NCBI GenBank assembly: GCA_002197995.1
Contig: NGZR01000002.1
Location: 7,874,001 to 7,938,000 of the forward strand
Origin: Gaeumannomyces sp. JS-464
Lineage: Eukaryota; Ascomycota; Sordariomycetes; Magnaporthales; Magnaporthaceae
DNA length: 64,000 bases
Direction: 5' to 3'
Shown: positions 45,313 through 57,179 of the stretch, piece by piece
How positions within the stretch are numbered: position 1 is the stretch's first letter
Layout of the letters: every line of letters starts with the position of its first letter
The notes under the pieces: model-generated
Told to the model about the DNA's origin: nothing
What the model saw: only the letters and a program-made list of their open reading frames with translations
Databases searched by the model: none
Translations under genes and position numbers: made by a program

Positions 45313-46570
45313 ATGGATAACTCGGTTGCCTACTGCACGGTAGGTGGAAGAGAGGAAGATGCCCGATCAAGACAAGAGAGTCCGATACAGATATTGCTGA
45401 CGCCATGACGATATTTTAACTCTTGCCTCAAGCTCGTCATGAACGACGGATATGTGACGGGTACGTTTGCGGCGATGCGGTCCACAACAGTTGCGAGCTG
45501 GCGTCCCAGGAGACCTACCGAAATCGCTAACACGGGGACGCTTCCTCCAAAACCCAGCCGCCCTGGTCCTCGCCAAGTCGCTCCGCGATACGGGCACGCG
45601 CATCCCACTGGCGGTCCTCACGACCCCGGAAACAGTCTCGCCGCGCTCCATAGCCCGCCTGCGCGTCCTCTTCGACGTCATCCTGGAGGCCCCGCCGCTC
45701 GGCGGAGGCGACGACGCCTGCGCGGCCTCGAACCTCCAGAACCTGGCCCTCATGGGCCGCCCGGACCTGGCGGCCACGCTGACCAAGCTGCACCTCTGGT
45801 CGCTCACGCGGTTCGATCGTGTCCTGTACTTGGACGCCGACACCTTGGTCCTGCGGCCCCTGGACTCGCTGTTGCTGTCGCCGCCGCTGCTGCTGGGGTC
45901 GTCGGGCCTCGCCGCGTCGCCCGAGCTCGGGTTCCCGGACTGCTTCAACTCGGGCGTCATGCTGCTTGCGCCGGACGCGGGCAGGCACGCGGCGCTGCTG
46001 CGGCTCGCCGCGCGGACGGCGTCGTTTGACGGCGGCGACCAGGGCCTGCTCAACATGTTCTTTGGTGACGGTCCGCTTGGACAGCAGCAGAGGCACGATG
46101 CTCTGGCAGATCCGCCCGTCGTGCAGCGCCAGGGCGAGAGGAAGGCGAGCACGGGCGGGATGTCGGACTCGGCCGATTCGGGCGTGGCTTTGGGCGCGGA
46201 CGAACAAGAGGAGAGGGAGAGGGACAGGACTACTGGCCCCGTGAGACCTCCTCAGGGAGAGGTGCCGGCCCCGCTCACCGCAAGCGAAAACAGCCACAGC
46301 GGCGGCGAGAGAGGCACATGGCACCGGCTCAGCTTCACGTACAACATCGAAATGCACCGGGTATACAGGTTATACATGCCCGCGGTCTTACGTTACCGGG
46401 ACGAGCATAAAGTGCTGCACTTCATCGGCAAGGATAAGCCGTGGCACTTTGCCGACGGCGTGGTGGAGGTTGCCGATGACCCAAGCCCCTATGCTCGGTT
46501 TTATGCCTACATGGTCGCGCGGTGGTGGCAGGTGCGGAGGTCGTTGCCGGAGGAGGCCGACGAGGCGTAA
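45313..46570 (+). CDS. GT8 (glycogenin-like) glycosyltransferase
   Basis: Three exons: 45313-45339, 45433-45460 and 45558-46570, giving 355 residues in clean frame. The start MDNSVAYCTLVMNDGYVTAALVLAKSLRDTG is the usual GT8 opening; TKLHLWSLTRFDRVLYLDADTLVLRPLD carries the DxD metal-binding motif (DADTL); GFPDCFNSGVMLLAP and DGGDQGLLNMFFGD are the downstream acceptor and metal motifs; VLHFIGKDKPWH is the C-terminal conserved block. GT8 enzymes transfer a sugar from a nucleotide sugar with retention; glycogenin, galactinol synthase and many fungal homologues share this fold, so acceptor and sugar are not certain. There is no signal peptide. A charged insert of about 70 residues with low complexity (near 46090-46310) precedes the last motif. 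Confidence 0.85.
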
Positions 46571-47939
46571 GCGCATGATTTCAGGGAGAGATCCTCAGAG
46601 AGGCGGCTAGTTGTTGTGCCTGGCTGGGGTCCCTGCGTTCAACAAGCGCTGCCGCCGTGGTTGACCGCATGTCTGTTGGTAAAGCGGTGGAGACGGGCGA
46701 ACGCGGCATGTTCTAATCTGGTCGTTCTCGAAGCGGACGTCAGAGCATCGCGACTCTCTACACGAGTTGCAGCGGACCCAAGTCACGTGATGGAATGGGG
46801 GGCTATGCGGAACGTGCAGCCGTTTTCATCCCTGCCATTGTCTGTCTCTGTCGGGCACGAGTGATCGTCATACCAATCTTCAAACAACACACAACACATG
46901 AGGGAATAGACACGATAGCGAGCCTTTTGTTGAAGGGAGACAGACCCTGCGCGACGAGCCAGGCAATGGCCGCGTCTCCCGGCACCCATTTTTGGGAGAA
47001 CCAAGTACGGTGCAGTTTTTACGCGGGCGAAATGCGCGGCCGACGCCTATTGGCCGCCATCTTGCAGCCTCGAAGCGCCGGATCCTCCTCGTCTCAGGAG
47101 CCATATCACCTATCGTTCTGATCCTGCCCACCAGTGTGCATGCGCACACACAGCCACTGGCTGGCCGAGCCGGGGCACCCACCCACCACCAACATCCATC
47201 ACCAAAATACCCTCCTGTCTCCACCCCTCCTGCGGCCCTCCGACTGGACCAGGCACCAAAATGGACCGCCTCCTTGGACAGGATAGGCTAGGACGAAATG
47301 GGAGGGGCTGGTGTTTGCTGGTGTTTGCTGCTGCTGACGGTAACAGCACTGGCAACGAGATGCGAAGCAGCCCCGGCGAGGCTGCGCAGGAACGCAGCAG
47401 CACATGCACCCCCTAGCTGCTCGCGGCAAATCCGGCGCTCCCATTGGCCCCCGCCATGCACGCAGGCTGCCAACTGCCGCGCTACTGACGCGGGCTCCCT
47501 CGACTATCCATCCACCAGGGATTTGCCGCGCCGTGAGCTGCATGTTCTGCCCCTTGGGCTCCCAGAGCTCTGGGTCAGGCTGGATGATCCCTTGTTGTTT
47601 TTGTCCTCGTCCCCACCCCATGCGTGAGGATGTAGGTCCCGTAAAGCTGGCCATCCAACGGCCTGGGAGCTGCAAGGGCTTCGAGGTGCATCAAATCTAT
47701 CTATATGTGTGACAACGCCCCGTCCCGACGCATGCATCTTTCCCGTGCCATCCATTGCCTCTCCGCAAGAGCGAGAGAAGCCCAGCCCCAATACAGCAAG
47801 AGGCCTGGTCTGCTTCTTGATCAACAGCGCTTTCCTTTTCCTTTTCTGACCGTTCCTTTTCCTCCTGTTTGGCTTCTTGTCTTTCCTCTTCCCTCGTCTT
47901 CTTCATGTCCTTGTTGCTATAATCAGATACCCCTTCGCC
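46571..47939. other. Intergenic region
   Basis: No supported gene; 47800-47935 is C/T-rich leader-like sequence for the following gene. Confidence 0.5.
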
Positions 47940-49396
47940 ATGTTTTCCCACGATGCTTTTGTCCTTGTTTGTTTATACCTACTACTGGTGCCGGTGACGG
48001 CCTCGGCGGTGGCGGTGGCCCAGTTAAAGAGGAGGGATTCTCTCCACGAGACACGCCGTTGAGGAGGGCCCTGGCCAGGTCAAGGATAGCGCCTCGACAG
48101 GCCGACCCCGACAGCTGCCTGACCCCAGATGACACGCCCTGCTCGCGCGGATACCCGTCCAAATTCTGCTGCCAAAAGGGCGAGACCTGTATGTCCCTCG
48201 CCGGCCACACGACGGCCCTGTGCTGCCCCAAGGGCTCCAACTGCGAGGTGCTCGTCCCGATATCGTGCAGCATCTCGCTGCAGGACGTCACGGCCCACCC
48301 GGGCGCCGCCGTCATCACCACCCAGCTCAACACGCCGCTGCCGCGCTGCGCTGAGGCGTGCTGCCCGTTTGGATACACGTGCGACCCGGCGACCGCGTCC
48401 TTCTGCGTCCGGAACGAGGACCAGAGCAAGTTTGTAGCCCCTATCAGCTCGTCGTCAACTCGCAGGCCAACCCCAACGGCCGGAGTCTTTCTCAAAACCA
48501 GCACTGCCGTCGCGACCCCGACCACCACCAGCTTTCCAGCAGCAGTACCACCAGCACCAGTGAATCTACAGCCACCCCACCGCCTGCCTCATCCGAGATA
48601 GCCCCTCCGGAAAATGGCACTGCGACAGCCGCGCCACCATCGACTCCCTCGCCGCAGGCTGTCGGCATCGCCGTCGGCTCGTCGCTCGGCGCCTTCGCCA
48701 TGGTCGGCGGGCTGCTAGCGGCGCGTACCTAAACGCGCCAAGATGTCCTCCATGGCGTCTCCGTCGCCGCAGCAGCAGCGGCCCGCAGGAACCGCAGCCG
48801 CAGGATCCCCGCCCCGTTCTGGGCCAGCAACAGCGGCGATACCAGCAACCACTATTTCAACTTCGGCTGGGGCGGTCAGCACTCGCCTCCCCCGCCCCCC
48901 TACCCGCACGCGGACCAGCAGCCGCTGCACCTGAGCCTGGACCAGTGCAAGCGCATCCCGCGCCGCAAGACGGTGCCCAGCCAGCGCCGGCCCGAGATGG
49001 GAGCCGCGGCGCCGGCGCCACCCGCCGCCTTTGAGCCCGTCGAGCTGCCCGCCACTCCCGTGCCCTGGGGGGCGCGTGCTGCTGCTGCTGCTACTGCTGC
49101 TGCTGAGCGCTCCTCGCGAGGCAGCGAGACGTTTCCGCCGAGGAGGAGCAGGGGGGCAAGCGAGAGCTTCTTCCTGCCGAGGAGGGCGGCGGACGCCGGG
49201 GGCGGGCGGCGGCGGCGGCGACAGGAGGACGAGCTTCAAGATGCACGCGAGGACGGGGACCAACTTGAGCTTCTCGCGCCCCTTTTATCAGGCGCAGCCG
49301 CCGCCTCAGCAGCAGCAGCCTGAACCTACGCCTCCGCCGTCGGCTTGGCCGCGCCCGTTGCGTCTGAACCGGGGCAATGAGCAGTCGTTTTTCTGA
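47940..49396 (+). CDS. Cys-rich, single-pass surface protein; frame broken
   Basis: ATG 47940 opens a signal peptide (MFSHDAFVLVCLYLLLVPVTASA). The mature part continues in another frame after the GGG at 48034-48036: a cysteine-rich domain with two CC pairs (PSKFCCQKGETC, TALCCPKGSNC, AEACCPFGYTC), a Ser/Thr/Pro stalk, a further one-base break in CCCC at 48575-48578, a membrane helix (AVGIAVGSSLGAFAMVGGLLAA), then a cytoplasmic tail containing RSRRIPAPFWASNSGDTSNHY and, after another frame change near 49210, RRTSFKMHARTGTNLSFSRP and a Pro/Gln-rich end. This layout is common in ascomycete cell-wall-sensor-like proteins of unknown function. The stop at 48730 just after the helix would be removed by a 48-nt intron (48727-48774) or by an indel correction. 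The order of domains is convincing; the exact sequence is not. Confidence 0.6.
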
Positions 49397-50505
49397 GCTG
49401 CATTATCCGGCCATTTTTTTTTGCTTTTGCTTCTTATTTGCGAGCATCCGTCCGTTTCTTCAGCATGATTTTTATGATGCATTTTCTTTTCCCCTTTCTT
49501 TTCCCTCTTCCTTCTCCCCTTTCTTTTTCCCTTTTCCTTGGGTCCACATCCCCATGTTACCCTTTCACTTCAAATGACTGATGACTACAGCAGCGATGTA
49601 GCCTGCTATTTTTTCACACATTTCACGTTTCCCGAACCATCAATCACTGTTGATATCCAGTCATCTTAGATACTAAATAACACGCGGCATGATAGGTCTG
49701 CGTCGGCAATACAATGAATGTAAAGCATTGAGGACATGATGGGCAGTTTTCTCGCACTTCAGACCTGTAAAAATACCCAGGGACTTCGGGTTTATGGAAG
49801 TGGCTGCTGGGAGAGCAAGATTCGCCCAGATGGCCAATGGGCCGAGCTACTGAACCAAGGGAATGCGATAGATCTGATTCGGGGTCCCTAGCAACCCCGA
49901 GCACCCTGACTTTAAAGTAATCGAATTTGATCGGAAATGGAGCTATTTGCATGCTGTCGATTGAAGGAAGCGCTTGGTAGGAGCTTCTATTTCCTGCACT
50001 TTCAATACTTTGATTTGCGATTTTCTCTTGTGATCTAAGTCACTGTCTATCCATGGAGCAATGACGGTACAGGCAGCACAAGAGATATGAATCGCGGTGC
50101 CTGTTGGTAGGGGTCGGTACTCCTGTTAGGTCGACACGGAGATCTCCAAAGGTAATGAACAATGACCGTCTAGATCTGGGGAAGGGTCCTTATATTGTGC
50201 GCGGAGAGGGAAAGGGATCGGGCACCCAAAGATGTGCCCGGAGGTAGGTTTATATACAGGATCCAGATCACCCGAAGCCTACCCAACGGGTCCCAATCCC
50301 GTAGGTCCTATACTCCAAATGCATGCGCCAGAATAATGCCGTAATATTAAATCGACGGTGCCCTCTTTTCACAAGCCAAGAACAGGGCCAGGGATAGTGG
50401 CATAGAGGCTGCCAGCGCAGATTAAAATCGGGTAAAGCCGGCCACTGTGGCCCCAGAGGAACGCAAAGGCCGGTGCAGGCGCCAAGTCGGCAGGGCAGTC
50501 CCGGT
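49397..50505. other. Intergenic region, AT-richer
   Basis: Starts with a T/C-rich tail of the preceding gene and is noticeably AT-richer than the surroundings. No supported ORF, RNA or repeat. Confidence 0.45.
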
Positions 50506-52354
50506 CTATAGACCCAGGGCGGCCCGCACGACCTCAGGCCAGAAGTCGATCAGCACGCTCGTCACATACAAGCTGGTGACCAGCACCGCCGGGCCAAACG
50601 TTGCGAGGCTGCCGACAGAGGACGAGCCGTGCCCGACCAGGGAGCCGTAGAGGTGGGCCGCGAGCAGGAAGGTCGCGCACACGACGAACGCCTTCCGCCG
50701 CCCCACCACCGAGGGCTTCAGCAGCGCCTCGACGACGGCGACGGCGAAGGACACGGCCCAGCACGAGTACGCCGAGACGGGCCACCTCGGGTCGACGTCC
50801 GGGCCGTATGTGCGCAGAGCGACCACGCTGAGGGCTGAACCTCCGGCCACGGTCCCGCAGAGGGCGTTCAGGGCGCGCCCGGTCTGCTGTCTTGTCCAGG
50901 CCGCGACTAGCGGGTAGTTCAACAGCAGGAGCATGGCAAGCGCCAAATGCTGTCTTTTGGGGTTGCGCAGGAAACTCCGCGCCTGTCCCATGACCGTGCG
51001 GGACAACGCGAGCCCGACGCAACCGGTCATCGAGCCCCGGCGAAGTATGTGGTCCAGGTTGGAGACGCCGGCCCCAGCGCGATCCAGGAGGTCGATAGAT
51101 GGTAGGTTCCGGATGCCAGTCCCTAGGCCGGATGGGAAGGCATTTTCCGTCAATGGGAGGCCTCGCACCTTCAAGTCTTTGTGCGGTGGAAGACTCGAGG
51201 GTGGAGTGGGAAAACGGGACAGGTCAGACCATTCGCCTAGGTCTAGATGCCCGGCGTCGATTGGGGCCTGGGGATGTCCTTCCAGGCCGGCCGAAGGGCT
51301 GTCGGCCCGCCGGTCCCCACGGCGAATGTCTCTGGCTGGGTGGTGACCTATGCGGTGTCGCTGCAGCAGGTCCGCAACGAGAGCTGCAGCCTTAGAGAGA
51401 TAGAATTGGTGCCACAACTCGAGCTCGAGGGAGTCGGGGCCCAAGTCGACGTTGTGGTCTCCCAGCAAGCTAGGCACCATGTCAATCGAGCTTGGGAAGC
51501 GATCGCCTTTGTGGTCCAGTGATGGAGGATTAACAGTCGCCCCGGGCATCATCTGGGCTGTGAGACGAGCTTCGAGGAGATTACGACTACTCCCCCAGGT
51601 GCCAAGGGTCTCGGCCGACTGTGGGAAGGAAGGGAGCCTCGGGTGCCAGAGTATGTGCTTGGCCATAGTGGGGGCCAGTGATGGCACTGCGATATGAGGC
51701 CCAGCGAGTATAGGGAGGTGGTGGTGCAGCCTATCCGTCGTGGTGGTTTTGCCAGATGCCTTCGAATACCAACTTCGGGAGACGGCCGTCCAGATACTCC
51801 TATTATGGATGTCGCCGTTCTCAATAGCCATACTGGCCGGATCGAAGAGCGTAAGAGTGCTGCCACGGGCGCTCTTGAAGGGGGTAGGCACAGTCAAGCG
51901 TTTGAAGTAGTAGAACAGCTGGGCCGCGCTGTGGGGCCTAGCGAGGATCGCCAGGTGGTGGCGCAACCTGCCCGTCGTGGGGGCTTTATCAGATACTTTG
52001 GAGTGCCTACTTCGAGAGACCGCCGTCCAGACGTCCCTATCGTGGATATCATCATCCTCGATGGCCACTCTAAGTGGCTGTCAGTCAGGCCTCTCGGACA
52101 CAGGCAGTAAACCAGGATCACTTCTGTGATTGCGATATTCCATAGGCACGTCTCCGGCTGGGCACAAGGACGAACCTGTAGCATGAGAGGCTCCCGAGGC
52201 ACTCGATGCGGTTGTCCTCGAAGGTAGGCACGGTTTCGTAGAGCAGGGCCATCATGCCGTACGCAAGATATATGAATGTGAGCATGTACTCGGAGGAGTC
52301 CGGCAGACGGTGCCTGAGCAGCTCCAAGAGGTCTTGAGGTGAATCAGACAGCAT
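50506..52354 (-). CDS. Multi-pass membrane protein of unknown function with an internal duplication
   Basis: Two exons: 52354-52122 and 52069-50506 joined by a 52-nt GT-AG intron with a good CTGAC branch site, giving 598 residues. Exon 1 begins MLSDSPQDLLELLRHRLPDS and has one hydrophobic stretch (YMLTFIYLAYGMMALLY). The C-terminal 180 residues hold about five hydrophobic segments (LALAMLLLLNYPLVAAW, LCGTVAGGSALSVVAL, SCWAVSFAVAVVEALL, VVCATFLLAAHLYGSL, PAVLVTSLYVTSVLIDF). Between them is a low-complexity region containing two copies of a segment starting VAIEDDDIHDRDVWTAVSRS / MAIENGDIHNRSIWTAVSRS, 79 residues apart. I do not recognise the family. The middle portion could include unrecognised introns. 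Confidence 0.5.
51700..52077. repeat. Imperfect direct repeat, ~140 bp units 237 bp apart
   Basis: Units at about 51700-51840 and 51937-52077 are clearly alike at the DNA level (shared blocks around GTCGTGG, TTCG, GACGCCGTCCAGA-type strings). They encode the duplicated segment of the membrane protein on the minus strand. Confidence 0.7.
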
Positions 52355-52797
52355 GTTGGTCCGGAATGAATTGCGTGGAGGAATTCTGGCCCTTACTGCG
52401 GGGACAATGCAGATATTCTGGCAGCAGCTGAAAGGCGTATTGTTTGTGTCAGCGAGGAAAGAAAAAGGGATAAAGGGGGGAGAGATAGACTAGTGGCAAT
52501 GTGACAATGAGGCCGAGCGAAGATGGCTAGGTAGACAGCAGGATGAGCTTGGGGAGGAGATTTTCGTGGAGTGGTGATGGAGGTAATAAAGTTCTCTCCG
52601 AGGGAGCGATGGTCCAAAAACGCAAAGGTTCCTCGATCCGTCTAAGTCCTGTCCTCCCTTCCATTTACGGCAAGTGCGAATGCTTCCACCTAAGTCGGGC
52701 GAAGTGTGGCGGAGCGGTCAGGTGCTGATTGGCCCTCGGCAGCCTCGCCCTCGATACCCTAAATCCAGGAAACTTTTACCTGTCCCTGCATTGAGGT

Positions 52798-53814
52798 CTA
52801 TCTCAAGATACGGTCGCCGACGTGCCCGCCGGCATGTCCGCCGATGCGGGCGAGCAGGGTCTCGAGCCGTCGCCAATGCCACTCGCACAACTTCTGCGCG
52901 GCTGCAAGTCGTGCCAGTCCAGCCTCGACAACTTCATCGGTGTCCTTGAAGTTCCAACGCCGGTCTCCGGGCGCAAAGCGCAAACGCAGAGCATCCCCCA
53001 CGCTTTGCCAGATGGCACTCAAGGACCAGAGTCCAGGCTTTCGCCGCTCGTGCGAGCGGTGGAGTCGAGGTAATGGAACCCCCAACCCGCGTCCAACCGG
53101 CTTCACTCTGGCCATGCTTTGCTTTGCAGTATCGAGAGCCTCTAAGAGCCAACACCAATCGAGCTTTATCGGTGACGCTTGCTCGGAGACACCTATCGAG
53201 CCAAGAGGACACGGAGACGAGGGCAGGAGCTCGGACAGAGGCTGCGCCAGCAGCCAATCGCCGAGCGACCCTCCCGATGAGAGGGTAAGAGACTTCCGTA
53301 CCGCGGGGCCGTGCGGAGAGAGGCCGGGCTGCGAGACTAGAGCCGCGGCGGCTAGGACCGCCGTGCCATTCGGCCCATGGTCCGCAGACACCAGCCTCGA
53401 TGCCACCGCCAGTGTGTCACCTGTAAAGCTGGAGCGGGGACAATGCACGTCCACTCCCAGTCGATGGCCAAGCCCCTTTAGGCACGGAACGGGTTCCTTC
53501 ATCGCCGGGCGGCCCTCCAAGTGACTGGGAATATGGCTCATGGTACTGGAAACTGCGGGCGGCGTGCTGATGACGCAGTGGCGTTGGTCGCGGTCCGGCA
53601 ATCTGTCTATGGGCCACTGCGCGGATCTCTGCCGAGGAAGCATCCCCAGCGACATCGTAAGGCGCCTTTCCCTCCTCATTAACGGCTGTCGCTGACGCGA
53701 CCTCTTTGTCCAGGCATGGGGCAGCAATCCCGAGGTCGCAAGCCTGCTCGACACCCCGGCGTCTCGCTTCTGGGTATCGCTAGCAGCTTTGTCAGCTTCG
53801 CGCTTCAGTACCAT
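52798..53814 (-). CDS. Hypothetical protein, 338 residues
   Basis: Single ORF from a true ATG at 53814 to a stop at 52798. No signal peptide or membrane helix. The C-terminal third is Trp/Arg/Leu-rich and likely helical (KLDWCWLLEALDTAKQSMAR, GLWSLSAIWQSVGDALRLRF, AGLARLAAAQKLCEWHWRRL). No family recognised. It lies in the same direction as the flanking membrane protein and phosphatase. Codon bias is weaker than in the housekeeping genes, so coding status is moderately supported. Confidence 0.45.
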   Translation of the reverse strand: MVLKREADKAASDTQKRDAGVSSRLATSGLLPHAWTKRSRQRQPLMRRERRLTMSLGMLPRQRSAQWPIDRLPDRDQRHCVISTPPAVSSTMSHIPSHLEGRPAMKEPVPCLKGLGHRLGVDVHCPRSSFTGDTLAVASRLVSADHGPNGTAVLAAAALVSQPGLSPHGPAVRKSLTLSSGGSLGDWLLAQPLSELLPSSPCPLGSIGVSEQASPIKLDWCWLLEALDTAKQSMARVKPVGRGLGVPLPRLHRSHERRKPGLWSLSAIWQSVGDALRLRFAPGDRRWNFKDTDEVVEAGLARLAAAQKLCEWHWRRLETLLARIGGHAGGHVGDRILR

Positions 53815-54608
53815 CTAGCTTAGGGTGAAAACCAAGACCTTTTATTGATTGCGGCGATCGGGTCCACGGTGGTGATGGGGCCCCTGTTAGGCTTGGACGC
53901 CGCGACCCTGCTGCTTCGGGTCGCGCCCTGGGCTGGTATGCTCGCCTTTTGGACAAGCACGCGTTGCGGATCAGGACGGAGGCCAAGTGCCCAGTAGACC
54001 TGTAACTAGGCGTGTAGAAGGTTTGTTGTACTGGAGTTGAGTTCGTTGCTGTATAGCCTGCATGCAGCCTCTCCCAGGAAATGCAGCTGCTTTCCTCACC
54101 TTCCCAAACTTCATGGGACAATGGTGCGGGTCGCGTACGAAGAGGGCCGCACATCGGTCGAAATATTTAAAGGCTGGTGGGAAACGCCCTAGTAGTGGTC
54201 CAGAGTACAATAGCCTGCATTTTCTGCCAATTGATCAAGATAACTACCTATTTAAATGATCCGACGAGCGCCTGTTCCTAACCCGTATCATCTACTTAGT
54301 CCAATAGCCAATGAACGCTGGGAGGGATATAGAGAGCGTGGTTGTGGGAGAATGTGTAAAACGAAATCAAGGATATTGGTAGGTAGGATCTGGGAAGCAT
54401 TGCTGACGATAAAGGTACGGGGGATGGAGACGGATAAACTTTAAAATAAAAATAGGGGCTAAAATAGGGGCGCTGCACACAGGATTCGGAAAACACGTTT
54501 GGTCTTCGTGTTTGATGAGTTGGGAAAGCGAGGGAGGGGATTAAAGATTTGTAAAGCAAAAGAGGTGGGGGAGAACCTCCAAAGACCACAGCCGGTTCCT
54601 AGAAAACG
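53815..54608. other. Intergenic region
   Basis: Promoter of the hypothetical gene and 3' region of the phosphatase. Nothing else seen. Confidence 0.45.
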
Positions 54609-56485
54609 CTAGAAAATACCCCAAATGCCCTGCCCTTTCTGCTTGGGAGGGATAGGCGGGGTGACCAGGACGGTGTCCCAGGTCTCGACGCCGTCGATAA
54701 ACAGGCGGTACCTCAGGCTGCCCTGGTCGCTGCCGGCGAGGTTCTCCATGGTGATGGCGCCGAACTTGGAGTTGCCCTTGTTGATGTACTTGAGCTGCAC
54801 GTCCTCGTCGTCCGTCTGGCGGTACGTCGGGATGGGGGAGTAGAACTGGCTCAGCGGGCTGACCGAGAACTCGTGCACGGCTGCGCTCTCGGGCCAGCGG
54901 CCGCCGGGAGGGGGAGGGAACCGCGTGGCGGCGAACTCATGCCGGTCGCCCGAGAGCACGACGACGCCCACGCCGAGGCTCGCGCCCGCGTCCCACATGG
55001 CCTCGAGCACCCTGCGGCGCTCGGCCAGGAAGCCGCCCCAAGTGTCCTGGGTGTTGACGCGCCAGTTCTTGGTGAGCGGCACCGACGAGGCCACCACCTT
55101 CCACCTGACGCCGCGGGCTCGGGACGCGCCAGAAAGGCGAGCAGGTCCTCGAGCTGGCCGGCGCCCAGCATCGTCTTCTCGGGGCTGTCGGCCGGCAGCG
55201 CCTTGTTGTCGGACCGGTACGAGCGCGTGTCGAGCATGAAGAAGCTGGCGGGCCCCTGGGTGAACTCAAAGTAGCTGGCGCCCTCCCGCGCCGTCGTCGC
55301 GCCCCCTTCCAGCCCCGCCTGCCTGGCGAGCGGCGGGTTCGCCTCGGCGTGGTAGTGCCTCCAAGGGTCCATGGCGGCGTTGTAGACGCCCGTGGTGTTG
55401 GCGTCCCAGTCGTTCGCAATCTCATGGTCGTCGATGACGTGGATCCAGCTCAGGTTCTGGCCCACAGTCGCCCATTCAGGCGAAGCATATACCTGGCGGT
55501 AGCTTTTGCGGTAGACGTCGGCGCTGCTACCCCAACGACGGGGCACGTCGATATAAATGAAGTCGCCGAGGAAGAGCATGAACTGCGCGCCCAGGGTCGG
55601 GAGGACGTTTGCGAGGTGCCGCATGCCCGGGATTGCAAGCGCCGTGTCGAGCGGGCTGTAGGGCAGACGGTGGACGATGCACGACGTGGACAGGAATGTG
55701 AACTTGCCGTCGAAGAGCTCGGGCGACTGGCCGGGCTTCGGGGCCGCAGTAAACTCTCCGGTCTGGTTGTTGGACGCTCGCCATTCGTAGGTGCGCTGCT
55801 TGGAGTGCTTTAATGGTATGGCAAGAACCGCAGTGTAGTCGGTCTCGTTGGTGGTCCAGCGGACGCCGCCAACCTTTTCCCACAGGGGGTTGTCAAATGG
55901 TGGCTTGGGGTCCTTGATCTTCAGCTCAAAGGTGAGAGGCAGCTTGGACTGATCGGGCTCGCGAATCAACAGCTTCGCCTCGCGATGAGAGACATGCCCG
56001 AGCCTGACAAATGACAGATCGTCGACGTTTGTGAGACGGTCTCGGAAGAGCCGGTCGCCCACCATGACGACGCACGCCAGATTGATGAGGAAGGTCAGGC
56101 AAGACGAGACCAGGGTCCGCGGATTAGGCACCCCCGAGACCAGAGTGCGTAATATCGACTCATCGTGCCTTCTGGGAACAATGGGCGTTTCGTGGACCTC
56201 GACCTCCTCGGCCTTGATGGTGGCCTTCCCGTTTTGGGCTTCGACTGTGGGTGGCGACGTGATGGTGGTCTCCCTCAGAAGCAGCTCTCTCTCCTCCTCG
56301 AGCTCCTGCCTGATGAGCTCGTTCCCATAGCCTGCAATGAAGGCGGGTGCATAGATGGCAAACAGCGAAAAGACGATGACCGGGATGATGGGCAGCAACG
56401 CCCACCTCAGGAAGAAGTATGAGGCGAGCCTGATGCCCGCCGAGGTGGCTTTCGCGGTCCGCTTTTGTAAGCCGTTCATCGCCAT
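54609..56485 (-). CDS. Membrane-anchored PhoD-like metallophosphatase, one frame break
   Basis: ATG 56485 (MAMNGLQKRTAK) was chosen; the open frame upstream has no ATG. Near the N-terminus is a strong hydrophobic segment (FFLRWALLPIIPVIVFSLF) and a second at LVSSCLTFLINLACVVMVG. The catalytic domain follows: FTFLSTSCIVHRLPYSP, QFMLFLGDFIYIDVPRRWGS with metal-binding Asp, HVIDDHEIANDWD, FFMLDTRSYRSD, then VVASSVPLTKNWRVNTQDTWGGF and VVLSGDRHEFAATRF with metal-binding His. This is the fungal PhoD-like phosphatase family, about 620 residues, in a secretory-pathway or vacuolar membrane. One C is missing at 55115-55117 (GGG on plus strand); restoring it joins LARPEP to GVRWKVVASSVP. No introns. 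Confidence 0.88.
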
Positions 56486-57179
56486 CGTGGCGATGCGCCG
56501 GACAGGGACGGCGCTCAATTCCGGCTGTTCAGCCCAAGTGCGCCACGAGATGAAAAGGGAGGATGAGTGTTGCGCAGAGAAATGAAGGTTGTCGAAATGA
56601 GAGTTCGCCCAAGGCAAGCAGGATCAAGGTCGGAATGTTGCGACCGGGGCTGGCAATCGTCGACGCAGCCAGGCATCAATCGGAAATTCTGAGCCGGCCA
56701 AAGAGCGTCTAGAACGTGCAGTGCATATGCGGCTTTACCTGAAGCACGCAAAGCGCCTTCTTCCAATCTGCATGCGAAAGTGAATGCCGCCGGGCGGGCT
56801 TGGCCATTTGCCATTTGATGATATCATGTAATTGGGCGCTGGCCTATGAAATGTGGCGCCTAGCGTCAGTGGCTCGGGCGCCAGTTGGGTTCGTGCATGG
56901 AAATTCTATGATCCGGCCAGTGCGCTCTGTATGGCCCGTGGGCTTCCCAAGCACCCCTGTCGGTGGAGTGGGCCCAGCCGGAGGGGAGCTGGCCAGGGTG
57001 TGTGATTGGCCCATGCATGTACGCGGGACAGCTGTCCAGAAAGCCCACCGAACCTCTCTGGCCTGCCACATCGGTCGGAGACAAGGGACGAGGAAAAGTT
57101 GCAACGCCAGCACGGCCGACGACACTCGAAACTTCGCGTGGACGAGCAGCTGCCCACGACGCACACCACGACGCGCACG
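56486..57179. other. Divergent promoter region of phosphatase and p24 genes
   Basis: About 700 nt between two divergent starts. CCAAT/ATTGG motifs occur; no gene. Confidence 0.5.

Noticed and set aside
38051..49396. Secondary-metabolite gene cluster
   Set aside because: No polyketide synthase, peptide synthetase, terpene cyclase, P450 or pathway regulator is present; the genes are primary-metabolic or structural.
50506..52068. 520-codon open frame as a complete gene
   Set aside because: It begins at GTG with a stop just upstream; a 52-nt intron with a CTGAC branch joins it to an ATG exon at 52354.
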